Shown here: positions 7,924 through 16,931 of the stretch, piece by piece
Layout of the letters: every line of letters begins with the position of its first letter
Position numbering within the stretch: position 1 is the stretch's first letter
Source of the DNA: Acidobacteriota bacterium
GTDB taxonomy: Bacteria > Acidobacteriota > Thermoanaerobaculia > Multivoradales > SZUA-115
Assembly: GCA_003231035.1 (NCBI GenBank)
Contig: QIHU01000370.1
Span: 1-32,213, forward strand
DNA: 32,213 bases
Direction: 5' to 3'
Notes under the pieces: model-generated
What the model was told of the DNA's origin: nothing
Seen by the model: the letters and a program-made list of their open reading frames with translations, nothing else
Database searches by the model: none
Position numbers and translations under genes: made by a program

Positions 7924-8631
7924 CTACGGAGGGTCCGTGGTCAGAACCAATCGACCGTTCTTGCGCACCCAAACTGGCGTGTGGCCTGCCGGCGGAGCCG
8001 GTGAGCCCACAACGGTGGTTGGGATGGACACCTCGCGCCCCGAGTAGAGCTGCATCACCCGGCGCACGTACTCGCGGGTCTCCCGGTAGGGCGGGATGCC
8101 GTGGTATCGCTCAACCGCCGACGGCCCGGCGTTGTAGGCCGCCAGCCCCAACTCAATGCGACCGTCGAATCGATCGATTAGCTGGCGTAGGTAGGATGTT
8201 CCGCCGCGCACGTTCTGCTCGGCATCGTAGGGGTCCGAGACGTGCAGCTCGCGCGCCGTGGCCGGCATGAGCTGCATCAGCCCCATCGCCCCTTTGACCG
8301 ACAGGGCCCGCACGTTAAATCCCGACTCCGTCTGGATGAGGGCCCGCACCAACCTCGGTTCTAGCTGGTGCGCCTGGGCGTGACGATCGATCATCGCGCC
8401 CAACTCGGCTCGCGGGATCTTCACCAAGGTCGTCGCGTGGCGCCGTCCGCGCTGCGTTTCATTCTCGTTGTGGATCACCTTGAGGCCATCCGCCCTGGTG
8501 CGGACCTCCACCTTCGCCACCGCCGGCTGCGGCAAGACCGCGCAGAGCAGCACTAGGCCGACACAGGAACGGAACCAGCCACGAGACCAACGCGGGCAGC
8601 CTCGGCGAGGCGCTGAGGGGAGAAATTGCAT
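7924..8631 (-). CDS. Lytic transglycosylase (SLT family 1), secreted
   Basis: Periplasmic muramidase-type enzyme cleaving peptidoglycan glycan strands with formation of 1,6-anhydromuramyl ends. The protein has 235 residues from the ATG at 8629-8631. A signal peptide has arginines at 9-21, a hydrophobic core at 22-35 and likely cleavage after AVA (39). The SLT domain covers about 78-200: catalytic Glu102 in IQTESGFN, then GAMGLMQLMPATA (114-126) and LAAYNAGPSAVERY (163-176). The longer frame upstream runs into the alaS 3' end and would bury the signal peptide, so I reject it. The C-terminal 35 residues have no known domain. It is downstream of alaS with a 40-base gap. Confidence 0.9.
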   Translation of the reverse strand: MQFLPSAPRRGCPRWSRGWFRSCVGLVLLCAVLPQPAVAKVEVRTRADGLKVIHNENETQRGRRHATTLVKIPRAELGAMIDRHAQAHQLEPRLVRALIQTESGFNVRALSVKGAMGLMQLMPATARELHVSDPYDAEQNVRGGTSYLRQLIDRFDGRIELGLAAYNAGPSAVERYHGIPPYRETREYVRRVMQLYSGREVSIPTTVVGSPAPPAGHTPVWVRKNGRLVLTTDPP

Positions 8632-8671
8632 AACGAGCTTGGAGATTTTACTACAAGGCCAGCCGGTGAGC

Positions 8672-11338
8672 TCAGCCGAGCTGCTCCCGCACCAATCCTT
8701 CCACCGCTTCGAGGGCCTCATCCAGCTTCTCGGGCTCGCGACCACCCGCCTGCGCGAAGTCGGCACGACCACCGCCTCCGCCCCCCACCAGCGCGGCCGC
8801 CGCCTTGACCAGTTTGCCAGCGTGCACCCGCTCTCGCAGATCGTCGGTCACCGTCGCCACCAAGGTCACCTTGTCGTCGCTGCGCGCCCCCACGAAGACC
8901 ACTCCACTGCCCAGCTTCGAACGCAAGGCATCGACCATGTTGCGCAACTCGCCAGCTGGAGCCAAGGGAACCTCCCGCACCCACAGCTGGACTCCCTGGG
9001 CCACTTCGATCGTCGAGGGTTCCTGCGCGGATCCGCTCGCCGCCGACACCAGTTTGAGGCGAAGCTTGGCCAGCTCACTCTCTTTGTCTTTGACCTCGCG
9101 ACGCAGCCGGCCGATCTCCTCGGCGGCGCGCTCGGCCGGTGTACCGAGCCTTTCCTCGACCTCTTCCAACCAGCGCCTTCGCTGGCGCAGCCAGACGGAG
9201 GCACCCTCGCCGGTGAGGGCTTCAATGCGCCGCACTCCCGAGGCCACACCGCGCTCACCGACCACCACCAAGGGGCCGATCTGCCCGGTATTGGCAACGT
9301 GGCACCCACCGCACAGTTCCCGGCTGAAGCCCGGAATGGTTACCGTGCGCACCCGGTCGCCGTACTTCTCGCCGAAGAGGGCCATGGCGCCGGAGGCGAT
9401 CGCCTCCTCGTAGCTCGTCTCGGAGATCTCGGTCGCCAGCGCTCGTCGAATCCAGCCGTTACTCAGCTCTTCGATCGCCTCTTGCTGTCCATCGCTCAAC
9501 GGACTGCCGTGGGTGAAGTCAAAGCGCAGCCGCTCGGGGGCCACCAGCGAGCCCGCCTGGCGCACCCCGGGGCCGAGCACCTCGCGCAACGCCGCGTGCA
9601 GCAGGTGGGTCGCGGTGTGGTTGCGCTCGGTCGAGCGGCGGCGCTCGGCGTCCACTTCCAAGGCCAGGCTGGTTCCCTTCTCCAAGGTGCCCCGGCTCAC
9701 CCGCACGCGGTGCAAGAAGAGCCCACCAGAACTCTTGGTGGTGGCCAGGACTTCCGCCTGCCCGCCCGTCCAAGACAGACTCCCCGTGTCTCCAACTTGA
9801 CCGCCCGACTCGGCGTAGAAGACGGTGCGATCCAGAATCACTAGCCCTTCCGCCCCTTCGACAAGCCGTTCGGCATTGGGTTTCTCATCCGACCCTTCGT
9901 GGACCAGGCGGAGCACCACCGCCCCTTCTAGCACCACTTGGTCATAGCCCGTGAAGAGGGTGGGCTCCGCGTCGCCCTCGGCGCGCAACGCCGCTTGCAG
10001 CGCAGCGGCCCGCGCTTGCCCATCGCCCGTCGCCGCTCGGGAACGCTCGCGCTGCGCCTCCAGAGCCTGGCTAAAACCGGATTCGTCAATGGCGAAGCGC
10101 TCTTCCTGGGCAATTTCGCGGATCAACTCGAGCGGCAAGCCGTGGGTGTCGTAGAGGCGAAAGGTAACCTCACCGGCGAGTTCACCGGCCCCGGCCCGCC
10201 GCGCCTTTTCGATCTCTTCCTGCACTTGCCGAGCGGCGCTGGCGACGGTGGAGAGAAACTTCTCTTCCTCGGCCTGGACGGCGTCGCGCGAGGCCGCTTG
10301 GGTTGCGGCGAGTTCGGGATAGGCACCGCCCATGACCTCACCGACGACCGGTACCAGCCGATGGAGGAAGGGCTCTTCGAACCCTAGGCTTAACCCATGA
10401 CGCACGGCGCGGCGAAGGATCCGGCGCAGCACATAACCACGGCCTTCGTTACTGGGAATCACCCCGTCCGCGAGCAGGAAGGTGACGGCGCGCAGATGGT
10501 CGGCGATCACCCGCAGGGCGGTGTCACCCTCAGCGCCGCGCTGGCCGTAGGCTGCCCCCCCGGCCAAGGCCGCCGCCGCATCGATCAACGGCCGAAACAG
10601 GTCCGTATCGTAGTTCGACTCGACACCCTGCAACACCGCGGCGAAGCGCTCCAACCCGCCACCGGTATCGACCGACGGCTTGGGGAGCGGACGCTGAATG
10701 CCAGCGGCATCGCGGTCGAACTGCATGAAGACAAGGTTCCAGATTTCGAGGTAGCGACCGCTTTCCGCCCCTTGATGGAAGTCCACCGCCGGCAACTCGG
10801 GGTTACGATCAACCATGATCTCGGTGCAGGGGCCACAGGGGCCGGTATCGCCCATCGACCAGAAGTTGTCCTTGGCGCCGCAGCGCACCACGCGCTGGGG
10901 AGGTAGGGTTGAGAGTTTGAGCCACAGATCGTGCGCCTCGTCGTCCTCATGGAAGACCGTGGCGAAGAGGTGCTCGGGCTTCATCCCATAGACTTGGGTG
11001 ACCAACTCCCAGGCGAACTGGATCGCCTCTTCCTTGAAGTAGTCGCCGAAGGAGAAATTGCCCAGCATCTCGAAGAAGGTGTGATGACGCGGGCTGGGAC
11101 CGACGTTTTCCAGATCGTTGTGTTTGCCCGAAACTCGCAGACACTTCTGCGAGCTAGTGGCCCGCCGGCTGGGCGGCTCTTCGAGCCCCAGAAAGAAGTT
11201 CTTAAACGGCACCATCCCCGCATTGGTGAACAACAGGGTTGGATCGCCATGCGGCACCAGCGGCGCGCTCGGCGTCACCCGATGGCCACGCGCGGCGAAA
11301 AAATCGAGAAAACTCTGGCGAATATCTGCGCTCTTCAT
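8672..11338 (-). CDS. alaS: Alanyl-tRNA synthetase
   Basis: Charges tRNA-Ala with alanine and edits mischarged serine and glycine. The protein has 888 residues from the ATG at 11338 (MKSADIRQSFLDFFAARGH), which is preceded by a GAGAGG Shine-Dalgarno sequence at good spacing; 15 additional upstream codons are unconserved. The class II catalytic core is N-terminal (LFTNAGMVPFKNFFLG, then the FFEMLGNFSFGDYFK motif). The editing domain carries the zinc-type motifs NHTATHLLH near residue 570 and CGGCHVANTGQIG near residue 677. The C-Ala domain follows, with the Gly-rich GGGGGGRADFAQAGG segment near the end. Length is normal for the family. It is isolated from the upstream DUF2207 gene by 88 bases. 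Confidence 0.98.
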   Translation of the reverse strand: MKSADIRQSFLDFFAARGHRVTPSAPLVPHGDPTLLFTNAGMVPFKNFFLGLEEPPSRRATSSQKCLRVSGKHNDLENVGPSPRHHTFFEMLGNFSFGDYFKEEAIQFAWELVTQVYGMKPEHLFATVFHEDDEAHDLWLKLSTLPPQRVVRCGAKDNFWSMGDTGPCGPCTEIMVDRNPELPAVDFHQGAESGRYLEIWNLVFMQFDRDAAGIQRPLPKPSVDTGGGLERFAAVLQGVESNYDTDLFRPLIDAAAALAGGAAYGQRGAEGDTALRVIADHLRAVTFLLADGVIPSNEGRGYVLRRILRRAVRHGLSLGFEEPFLHRLVPVVGEVMGGAYPELAATQAASRDAVQAEEEKFLSTVASAARQVQEEIEKARRAGAGELAGEVTFRLYDTHGLPLELIREIAQEERFAIDESGFSQALEAQRERSRAATGDGQARAAALQAALRAEGDAEPTLFTGYDQVVLEGAVVLRLVHEGSDEKPNAERLVEGAEGLVILDRTVFYAESGGQVGDTGSLSWTGGQAEVLATTKSSGGLFLHRVRVSRGTLEKGTSLALEVDAERRRSTERNHTATHLLHAALREVLGPGVRQAGSLVAPERLRFDFTHGSPLSDGQQEAIEELSNGWIRRALATEISETSYEEAIASGAMALFGEKYGDRVRTVTIPGFSRELCGGCHVANTGQIGPLVVVGERGVASGVRRIEALTGEGASVWLRQRRRWLEEVEERLGTPAERAAEEIGRLRREVKDKESELAKLRLKLVSAASGSAQEPSTIEVAQGVQLWVREVPLAPAGELRNMVDALRSKLGSGVVFVGARSDDKVTLVATVTDDLRERVHAGKLVKAAAALVGGGGGGRADFAQAGGREPEKLDEALEAVEGLVREQLG

Positions 11339-11426
11339 GGTGGACCTCTCAGCGTGGTACATCCCCGCAAACCAGGGGGTCAACGGCCCGCGAGGATATC
11401 AGGCAGAGCGCAGTCGTGGTCCCCTC

Positions 11427-13358
11427 CTACCAGCCGCCACCACCGCCGCCACCCGAAGAACCACCGCCACCACCACCCCCGGAGCTACTCGAACTCGGTG
11501 CCGACACCCCCGTCGCCAAACCCACCGCGGCCGCCCCCCAGGAAGAGGTCGCCCCAGCGCCACCGAACGAGCCGCCGCCGCCGCTCCAACCGCTACCCCC
11601 GGCGCCCGCCGAGCGGCCAAACGAGCTACCACTCGTCCCCACCGCGGCTGACGAACTCCCCGCGAAGCTCTTGAACCACCGGTCCATATCCTTGTGCAGT
11701 CCGAAGGCCAAGAGATAGGGCAACCAGGCGTCGTCGAGATCGGGATCTTTCGACTCGAGCTGGCGGTGAAACTCCTCGCGCGCCGCCGCCAAGAGCTGTC
11801 GTTTGCGGATCACCCCGCGCCCCTGGCGGGTACGGGCCATGAATAGAAACCAGGCCGTGAAGGCCACCGGCAACAGCGCTAGGGCGGCGACCGAAACCCA
11901 GTCGGGTCGCCAGGAGACCCCTTCGAACGAGAAGAACGGAACACGGGCCATGACCAGACACAGCAGCCAGATCACCAGCGCCGGGATCAGAAAGGTGAGC
12001 GACACCAGGTCGAGCCGCCGCACCCGCTTGCGCCAATTGAAACTGAATACGCCTCCCAGGATCGTCGGCAAGAGCAACAGCATCCCGGCGGTGAGCGAAA
12101 GCGCCAAGGTCTGGTGAAGTTTCATCACCATCACCACGACCAGAAGCACCCCAACCGCGGCGAACAAGAGAAGTGTGGATCGCGGCGACGGTGACGGTCG
12201 CCGCGTGTCAGCGCGGACGATCTGCTCCACCCGGCGGTTCAAGAAAGGGGCGATCACCGACGCCGGCTGGAAGCCCTTCTTACGGTAGTGATGGCGAATC
12301 GCCTCGGTGTCCGTCTCCCTGCCCCCGTCGAAGAAGAGTTTGAGGACGAGCTTGTGCTCGTAGCTCGACAGCTCCCCCATCTTGGCGGTGAGCCGCAAGC
12401 GCAGCAGATCCGATCCGAAGCGGGTGGTCTTGGCCACGACCTCACTGCTCAGTTTGCCTTCGAGTTCCATGCGCGCCAGCACCGCCGCCACCTCCGGCGG
12501 GCCGATCGCCTCGTCCCACAGCGCACCGACCAGCTCCGGCGACAGATCGAAGAGGTGCTTCTCCAGCCAGTCGCGACCGAGCGGGTGCGGGATCTCCGGC
12601 TCGGCGTAGCGCCCGGCCGCGACCTCACCCCGCCGGAAGCGCACATACCCCATCGCCATAGCCACCAAGGCCGCGACGAACAAAGCGTAAACCCCCGACC
12701 TCGGCAAGGAGTGCAAGGCCGCCGACGGCCGACCTTCCCCAAGGTAGGTGAACTCCGTGGTCAGCAACATGCCGCGACCGGCGGCGAGATCTTCGACCGT
12801 GTGTCGGCCCGCCACGGCGGAGGCGCCGCGCCACACCGGATCGATCTCTAGATCCAGCGAAAAATGGACGATCGGCCCCACCCGGTCGGGGAAAGCAAAG
12901 TCGTGGTCGAAGCGGTAGCGGTCCCCTTGTTGATCGAGAACTCCAAACAGCGTGTATTCGATCAGGTAGGTGATCGGTGTCGCATCGAAGGGCGGATCGC
13001 TCGTTGCGCGACTGCGCCAGCGCAAGACGTTGGAGCGAGTCCACTCATAGTGATCGACCTGGCTTAGATCCCCTTTCATCAATGGGTAGCCGCCCGCGGC
13101 GGACGATTCCAAGCGCGAAATCCGTACCAGCTCTAGCTCCTGGCCGGTCGCCAAGCGAAAGATCCGCTCCCCGCCGTTCCAGTCGCCGGTGAAGACCATC
13201 GTCTGCCGCTCGGTGACGTGCAGCAACCCTGTGGAGTCCAGCCGCGCGGTCACCGCCATCTCGTCCCAATACAAATCGCGCGCCCGCGCCGCCGCCGAGC
13301 AAGCGATCAGTAGCCACAACACCAACCCGGCCCCACACAGCAACCGAGACCTTCGCAT
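11427..13358 (-). CDS. DUF2207-family membrane protein with glycine/serine-rich tail
   Basis: Protein of 643 residues, function unknown. The start is well supported by a GGGAGG ribosome-binding site five bases before the ATG. A signal peptide (1-26) is followed by a beta-rich extracytoplasmic domain (about 27-220), typical of DUF2207 proteins. A transmembrane helix lies near 228-245, a cytoplasmic helical segment with winged-helix-like composition at about 270-385, and further hydrophobic segments at about 393-490. The last 75 residues are almost entirely Gly, Ser and Ala and end in a glycine run before a terminal Trp, a recurring feature of DUF2207 proteins. The G-rich run creates a proline-rich antisense frame that is not a gene. 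Confidence 0.85.
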   Translation of the reverse strand: MRRSRLLCGAGLVLWLLIACSAAARARDLYWDEMAVTARLDSTGLLHVTERQTMVFTGDWNGGERIFRLATGQELELVRISRLESSAAGGYPLMKGDLSQVDHYEWTRSNVLRWRSRATSDPPFDATPITYLIEYTLFGVLDQQGDRYRFDHDFAFPDRVGPIVHFSLDLEIDPVWRGASAVAGRHTVEDLAAGRGMLLTTEFTYLGEGRPSAALHSLPRSGVYALFVAALVAMAMGYVRFRRGEVAAGRYAEPEIPHPLGRDWLEKHLFDLSPELVGALWDEAIGPPEVAAVLARMELEGKLSSEVVAKTTRFGSDLLRLRLTAKMGELSSYEHKLVLKLFFDGGRETDTEAIRHHYRKKGFQPASVIAPFLNRRVEQIVRADTRRPSPSPRSTLLLFAAVGVLLVVVMVMKLHQTLALSLTAGMLLLLPTILGGVFSFNWRKRVRRLDLVSLTFLIPALVIWLLCLVMARVPFFSFEGVSWRPDWVSVAALALLPVAFTAWFLFMARTRQGRGVIRKRQLLAAAREEFHRQLESKDPDLDDAWLPYLLAFGLHKDMDRWFKSFAGSSSAAVGTSGSSFGRSAGAGGSGWSGGGGSFGGAGATSSWGAAAVGLATGVSAPSSSSSGGGGGGGSSGGGGGGGW

Positions 13359-13410
13359 GGTACCTCCCTACTTTTCTTGCGCCAGTCGAGGCCTTTCCTC
13401 ACGGCGCGCC

Positions 13411-15204
13411 TCAAATGATCAACCGCACACCACCCATCTCCGCGATCCCGTAGGGGAAATGGTCGCCTGGCGAACCGATGAACATGAAGTTCTGGGGAAT
13501 CTTCCATTCGGCGGACAAGCGGGCGATCAGCTCCGGTCCGAACTGGTCTTCCAGCACGACGAAATCGATATCGATACTCGGGTAGGCCTCGTCGAGAAAA
13601 TCCAGATCCCGCTGCAAGCGATCGGGCAGCTTGTTCTGCTCATTGATCACCGTGACCACTTTGATCCGGTTGGTGTGTTCGTTGCGTTTGACGTACAGCA
13701 TTGCCCGGTTGAGGGTCGCCACGTTGTCGCCGCGGGTGAAGAAAACCACCTGCTGCGACTTGATCTCAGCGATCTTGGCGCGGATGGCCTCGGAGCTGCG
13801 GGTGGTGAACCCAGAGACCGAGTCCGCCACCGATTGCACCACCGCCAAGCAGAAGTTCAGCAGACCGATGCGGAAGAGCATCACCATGATGAACAGGACC
13901 GAGATCCCGAAGTAGACGCCAAACACAATGACTTTGGGCCGGTTGTCATCGCCGATGGTGTTCCCAGCCAATCCAATCAGTACCGCGATAATGCCCACGA
14001 TCACCGCCACCCAGCTCGCTCTCTCGGGTCGTGGAAGGCGGGCGCGCCGAACCTTCAGCAAGACATTGCCGAGACCGAAGAGCACCATGACCAAGAGGAA
14101 CGAGATGGTGTAGACACCGGCCAACGCAAGGATGTCACCCTTGGTGATCAGCAAGACCGAAACGCTGAGCAGGAAGAAGGCGATGATGATCCGGTGCGAA
14201 GTGCCACGGCGGTTGGTCTTGAGCAGGAACTGAGGTAGAACACGGTCGAGAGTCATGCGACGGATGAGGCCGGTAACCCCGATGTAGGAGGTCAGCACGG
14301 CTCCCGAAAGCACCAAGACGGCGTCGACTGAAATCAAAGTCGACAGCCAGCCGCCGCCGGCCACGTCCCCCATGTGCGCCAACAGCGCCTCCTGGTGTGT
14401 CTTCACGTCCGGGATTCTAACTAGTGCCAAGGCCAGAATCGCCATCAGCGGGTTGAAGACGGTCACCGCGATCCACATGTTGCGTAGCGTCTTGGTGAAA
14501 ACCCCCTTCTCTTGCTCTTCCACGAAGTTGGCCGAGCTCTCAAAGCCGGAGATCCCGAGCATCGCCGCCGCGAACCCGAAAAAGAGCGCCTTGACCGGCC
14601 CACCGGGGGCCGGAGTGGCGAAGTTGGCCTGCAAGATCTCCGTCCCGTGTTGCAAGATCCACACGCCACCAGCCACCAGGAGCACCACCAGGGCGCTCAA
14701 GTGGAAGATGAAGATCCCCACCGCCACCTTGGACGATTCGCCGATGCCGATAATGGTCAGGACCATGAAGACGACCAGCAGGGCGATAGTCGAGGGAATG
14801 ATCGGCAGACTATGGGCCAGCGAATGCAGGTAGTGCATCGCTTCGCTCGCGGAGATGACCGCCGTCGCCATGTAGGACAGCAGAGTCAAACAAGCAGCCA
14901 GCGACGCCACCGACTTCGCGGTGGTGTTGAGCAATGCGTTGTAAGCACCGCCGTTGAGAGGCAGTGCCCCCACGACTTCGGCGTAGACCTTGCGAAACAG
15001 AAAGAGAACCGCTCCCACCACCAACAGGGCCAGCCAGGCGTACTTTCCGGCGGCCATGATCGCTAGAGCCGAAACGTATAGACACGACGAGGTGATGTCA
15101 TTGCCGCAGATGGCCGTGGCCGGCAACTCCGATAGTTTCTCGTGGCCGTGGACCGAGGCAGGGGCGTCACCGCCCTCGGGAAGGGACAGTTCTAGTTCAC
15201 TCAT
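13411..15204 (-). CDS. APC-superfamily amino acid permease with C-terminal cytoplasmic domain
   Basis: Inner-membrane transporter of 597 residues starting at the ATG at 15204 (MSELELSLPEGG). The first helix carries the unwound-helix region typical of APC permeases (residues around ICGNDITSSCLYVSALAI), and GFAAAMLGISGFESSANFVEEQ corresponds to the conserved TM6 region. About twelve membrane helices extend to residue 460. The last about 110 residues form a soluble alpha/beta domain (VVTVINEQNKLPDRL, IDIDFVVLEDQFGPEL) resembling a degenerate universal-stress-protein fold, seen in a subset of APC transporters and possibly regulatory. Substrate unknown. There is no Shine-Dalgarno sequence. It is downstream of recX, separated by a strong hairpin, so probably its own unit. 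Confidence 0.9.
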   Translation of the reverse strand: MSELELSLPEGGDAPASVHGHEKLSELPATAICGNDITSSCLYVSALAIMAAGKYAWLALLVVGAVLFLFRKVYAEVVGALPLNGGAYNALLNTTAKSVASLAACLTLLSYMATAVISASEAMHYLHSLAHSLPIIPSTIALLVVFMVLTIIGIGESSKVAVGIFIFHLSALVVLLVAGGVWILQHGTEILQANFATPAPGGPVKALFFGFAAAMLGISGFESSANFVEEQEKGVFTKTLRNMWIAVTVFNPLMAILALALVRIPDVKTHQEALLAHMGDVAGGGWLSTLISVDAVLVLSGAVLTSYIGVTGLIRRMTLDRVLPQFLLKTNRRGTSHRIIIAFFLLSVSVLLITKGDILALAGVYTISFLLVMVLFGLGNVLLKVRRARLPRPERASWVAVIVGIIAVLIGLAGNTIGDDNRPKVIVFGVYFGISVLFIMVMLFRIGLLNFCLAVVQSVADSVSGFTTRSSEAIRAKIAEIKSQQVVFFTRGDNVATLNRAMLYVKRNEHTNRIKVVTVINEQNKLPDRLQRDLDFLDEAYPSIDIDFVVLEDQFGPELIARLSAEWKIPQNFMFIGSPGDHFPYGIAEMGGVRLII

Positions 15205-15250
15205 GGTGGGCGCATTGTGCCAGGAAGAGGCAAGTAGGTCGAGCGAGAGA

Positions 15251-15270
15251 GGGCAGGGCAAGCCCTGCCC
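15251..15270 (-). terminator. Perfect palindromic hairpin directly after recX
   Basis: GGGCAGGGC and GCCCTGCCC face each other over two bases, giving an eight-base-pair GC-rich stem with a four-base loop. It abuts the recX stop codon on the minus strand. No T-run follows (TCTCTCGC), so it is not a textbook intrinsic terminator. It could protect the 3' end, or be one copy of a dispersed palindromic repeat. No second copy occurs in this window. Confidence 0.45.
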
Positions 15271-15762
15271 CTACTCCTCGTCTTGCGCCTTGGCGTGGCA
15301 CTCCTCGCGGAGTTCGTCGACAAGGGCAAAGATCGAGCCTCGGGAGAAACCCTTGCGATCTAGATGACGGGCCAGAACACGGGGGTCTAGCTTCCCGCGG
15401 CGGCTCCGCCGCCAGGCGGCGGCACTCTGGCGAGCGAGGGGTAGATCATCCCTCGGCACCAGTTCTAGCGCCTCTTCCACCGCTTCGGCGGCCGCCCCTT
15501 TGCGCACCAAGGCGGCGCGCAGCCGGCGGGCCCCCTCGCCACCTCGACGCAGCCGCCCTTCCACGTAGCCGCGCGCGGTGCGACGGTCGTTCAGATAGTC
15601 GAGTTCGGTCAACCTCGAGATCGTCGCCGCGATCTCGGCTGACGGGTAGTCCCGCTTCTCGAGCTTGACTTCGAGCTGGCGAACGAAATGAGGTTGACGG
15701 GCAAGCAGGTCCACCGCCTTCTCGAAACAGCTGACCGGCGCGCGCGGTGCTGGCCGGCTCAC
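15271..15762 (-). CDS. recX: RecX-family regulator of RecA
   Basis: Protein of 163 residues built of short helical repeats, matching the RecX fold, which binds RecA filaments and limits recombination and the SOS response. Recognisable segments are AVDLLARQPHFVRQLEVKL (first repeat), then YLNDRRTARGYVEGRLRRGGEGARRLRAAL, where the family has D-x-x-FA-x-x-(Y/W)-V-x-x-R. The last repeat ends HLDRKGFSRGSIFALVDEL. The GTG start overlaps the pilT stop in GTGA, indicating translational coupling. recA is not in the window, so the link with pilT and ilvE is positional only. The low similarity typical of RecX leaves slight doubt. Confidence 0.87.
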   Translation of the reverse strand: MSRPAPRAPVSCFEKAVDLLARQPHFVRQLEVKLEKRDYPSAEIAATISRLTELDYLNDRRTARGYVEGRLRRGGEGARRLRAALVRKGAAAEAVEEALELVPRDDLPLARQSAAAWRRSRRGKLDPRVLARHLDRKGFSRGSIFALVDELREECHAKAQDEE

Positions 15763-16931
15763 CCCGTTTCGATCTCGAACTGCGACGCCTCGCTCAGCAG
15801 ATCATCCTCGCCCTGCAACTCCAGCGAACTCTCCATCTCTTCGCGCGAAATATCGGCGGTGAACTGCACACCCTGGATCTTGAGCTTGAACTCGTCCGGG
15901 TTGGTGGCTCGCCGGATCGCCTCGTCGAGGGTAATCAGCCCGCTTTTGTAGAGCTGGAAGAGCGACTGGTCGAAGGTCTGCATTCCGTACTGGCTGGTAC
16001 CCAGTGAGATCTGCTCGCGGATGAACTTGGTCTTCTCTTTGTTCTCGATGCAGTCGCGGATGTACGGGGTCACCCGCATGACTTCGACCGCCGGCACCCG
16101 GCCGATGCCGTCGGCGCGGGGTAGTAGACGCAACGAGATCACCGCTTTGAGAACCTGGCCAAGCTGGATTCGAATCTGCTTCTGGTGGTGCGGCGGAAAG
16201 ACCGAGATAATCCGGTTGATGGTTTCGGTCGCATCCAAGGTATGCAAGGTCGACAAGACCATGTGGCCGGTCTCGGCGGCGAGCAAAGCCGTCTCGATGG
16301 TCTCGTAGTCGCGCATTTCACCGACCAGGATGACATCGGGATCTTGCCGCAAGGCCGAGCGCAGAGCGCCTGAGAAGGTGCGCGTGTCGACGTCGATTTC
16401 GCGCTGGTTGATGATCGCCTTCTTGTCGCGATGCAAGAACTCGATCGGATCCTCGATGGTCATGATGTGTTCGGTGCGCTCGGCGTTGATGGCGTCGATC
16501 ATCGCCGCCAGGGTGGTCGATTTCCCGGAACCGGTGGTGCCGGTGCACAGCACCAACCCACGGCGCTCGTCACAGATCTTCGACAGCACCGCGGGAAGCA
16601 TCAACTCCTTGAGGTTCTTGATCCGCGCCGGGATGACGCGCAAGACCAGCCCGACCGTGCCGCGCTGCTGAAAGATGTTGCAACGGAAGCGGCCCAAGCC
16701 AGGCACCGAATAGGCGATGTCGATCTCGAACTCTTCCTTGAACCGCTGCTTCTGGCGCGCGTTCATGATCGAGAAGGCCATGGCGATGGTGTCTTCCTGC
16801 ATCAGCCGCTTGATCTCTTGCAGCGACTGCAACTCACCATCGATCCGAATGACCGGGTTGCTACCGACCTTGAGATGAAGATCGGAAGCCTTGCGCTCGA
16901 CCGCCACTTTCAGCAAATCGTTGATATTCAT
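15759..16931 (-). CDS. pilT: Type IV pilus retraction ATPase PilT
   Basis: Hexameric cytoplasmic ATPase that depolymerises type IV pili for twitching motility. The protein has 390 residues from the ATG at 16931, with a GGAGGTG ribosome-binding site; 22 upstream codons belong to ilvE. The N-terminal domain (SDLHLKVGSNPVIRIDGEL, 16-34) is followed by Walker A TGTTGSGKST (130-139), the Asp box TIEDPIEF (158-165), Walker B ILVGEMRD (201-208) and the His box HMVLSTLHT (223-231). The last about 35 residues form an acidic tail beyond the usual PilT end. It overlaps ilvE (ATGA) upstream and recX (GTGA) downstream. No other pilus gene is in the window. Confidence 0.96.
   Translation of the reverse strand: MNINDLLKVAVERKASDLHLKVGSNPVIRIDGELQSLQEIKRLMQEDTIAMAFSIMNARQKQRFKEEFEIDIAYSVPGLGRFRCNIFQQRGTVGLVLRVIPARIKNLKELMLPAVLSKICDERRGLVLCTGTTGSGKSTTLAAMIDAINAERTEHIMTIEDPIEFLHRDKKAIINQREIDVDTRTFSGALRSALRQDPDVILVGEMRDYETIETALLAAETGHMVLSTLHTLDATETINRIISVFPPHHQKQIRIQLGQVLKAVISLRLLPRADGIGRVPAVEVMRVTPYIRDCIENKEKTKFIREQISLGTSQYGMQTFDQSLFQLYKSGLITLDEAIRRATNPDEFKLKIQGVQFTADISREEMESSLELQGEDDLLSEASQFEIETG

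Noticed and set aside
11239-11718. Proline-rich plus-strand frame opposite alaS and DUF2207
   Set aside because: Its proline runs are the complement of the Gly/Ser tail of DUF2207; no start signal or family match.
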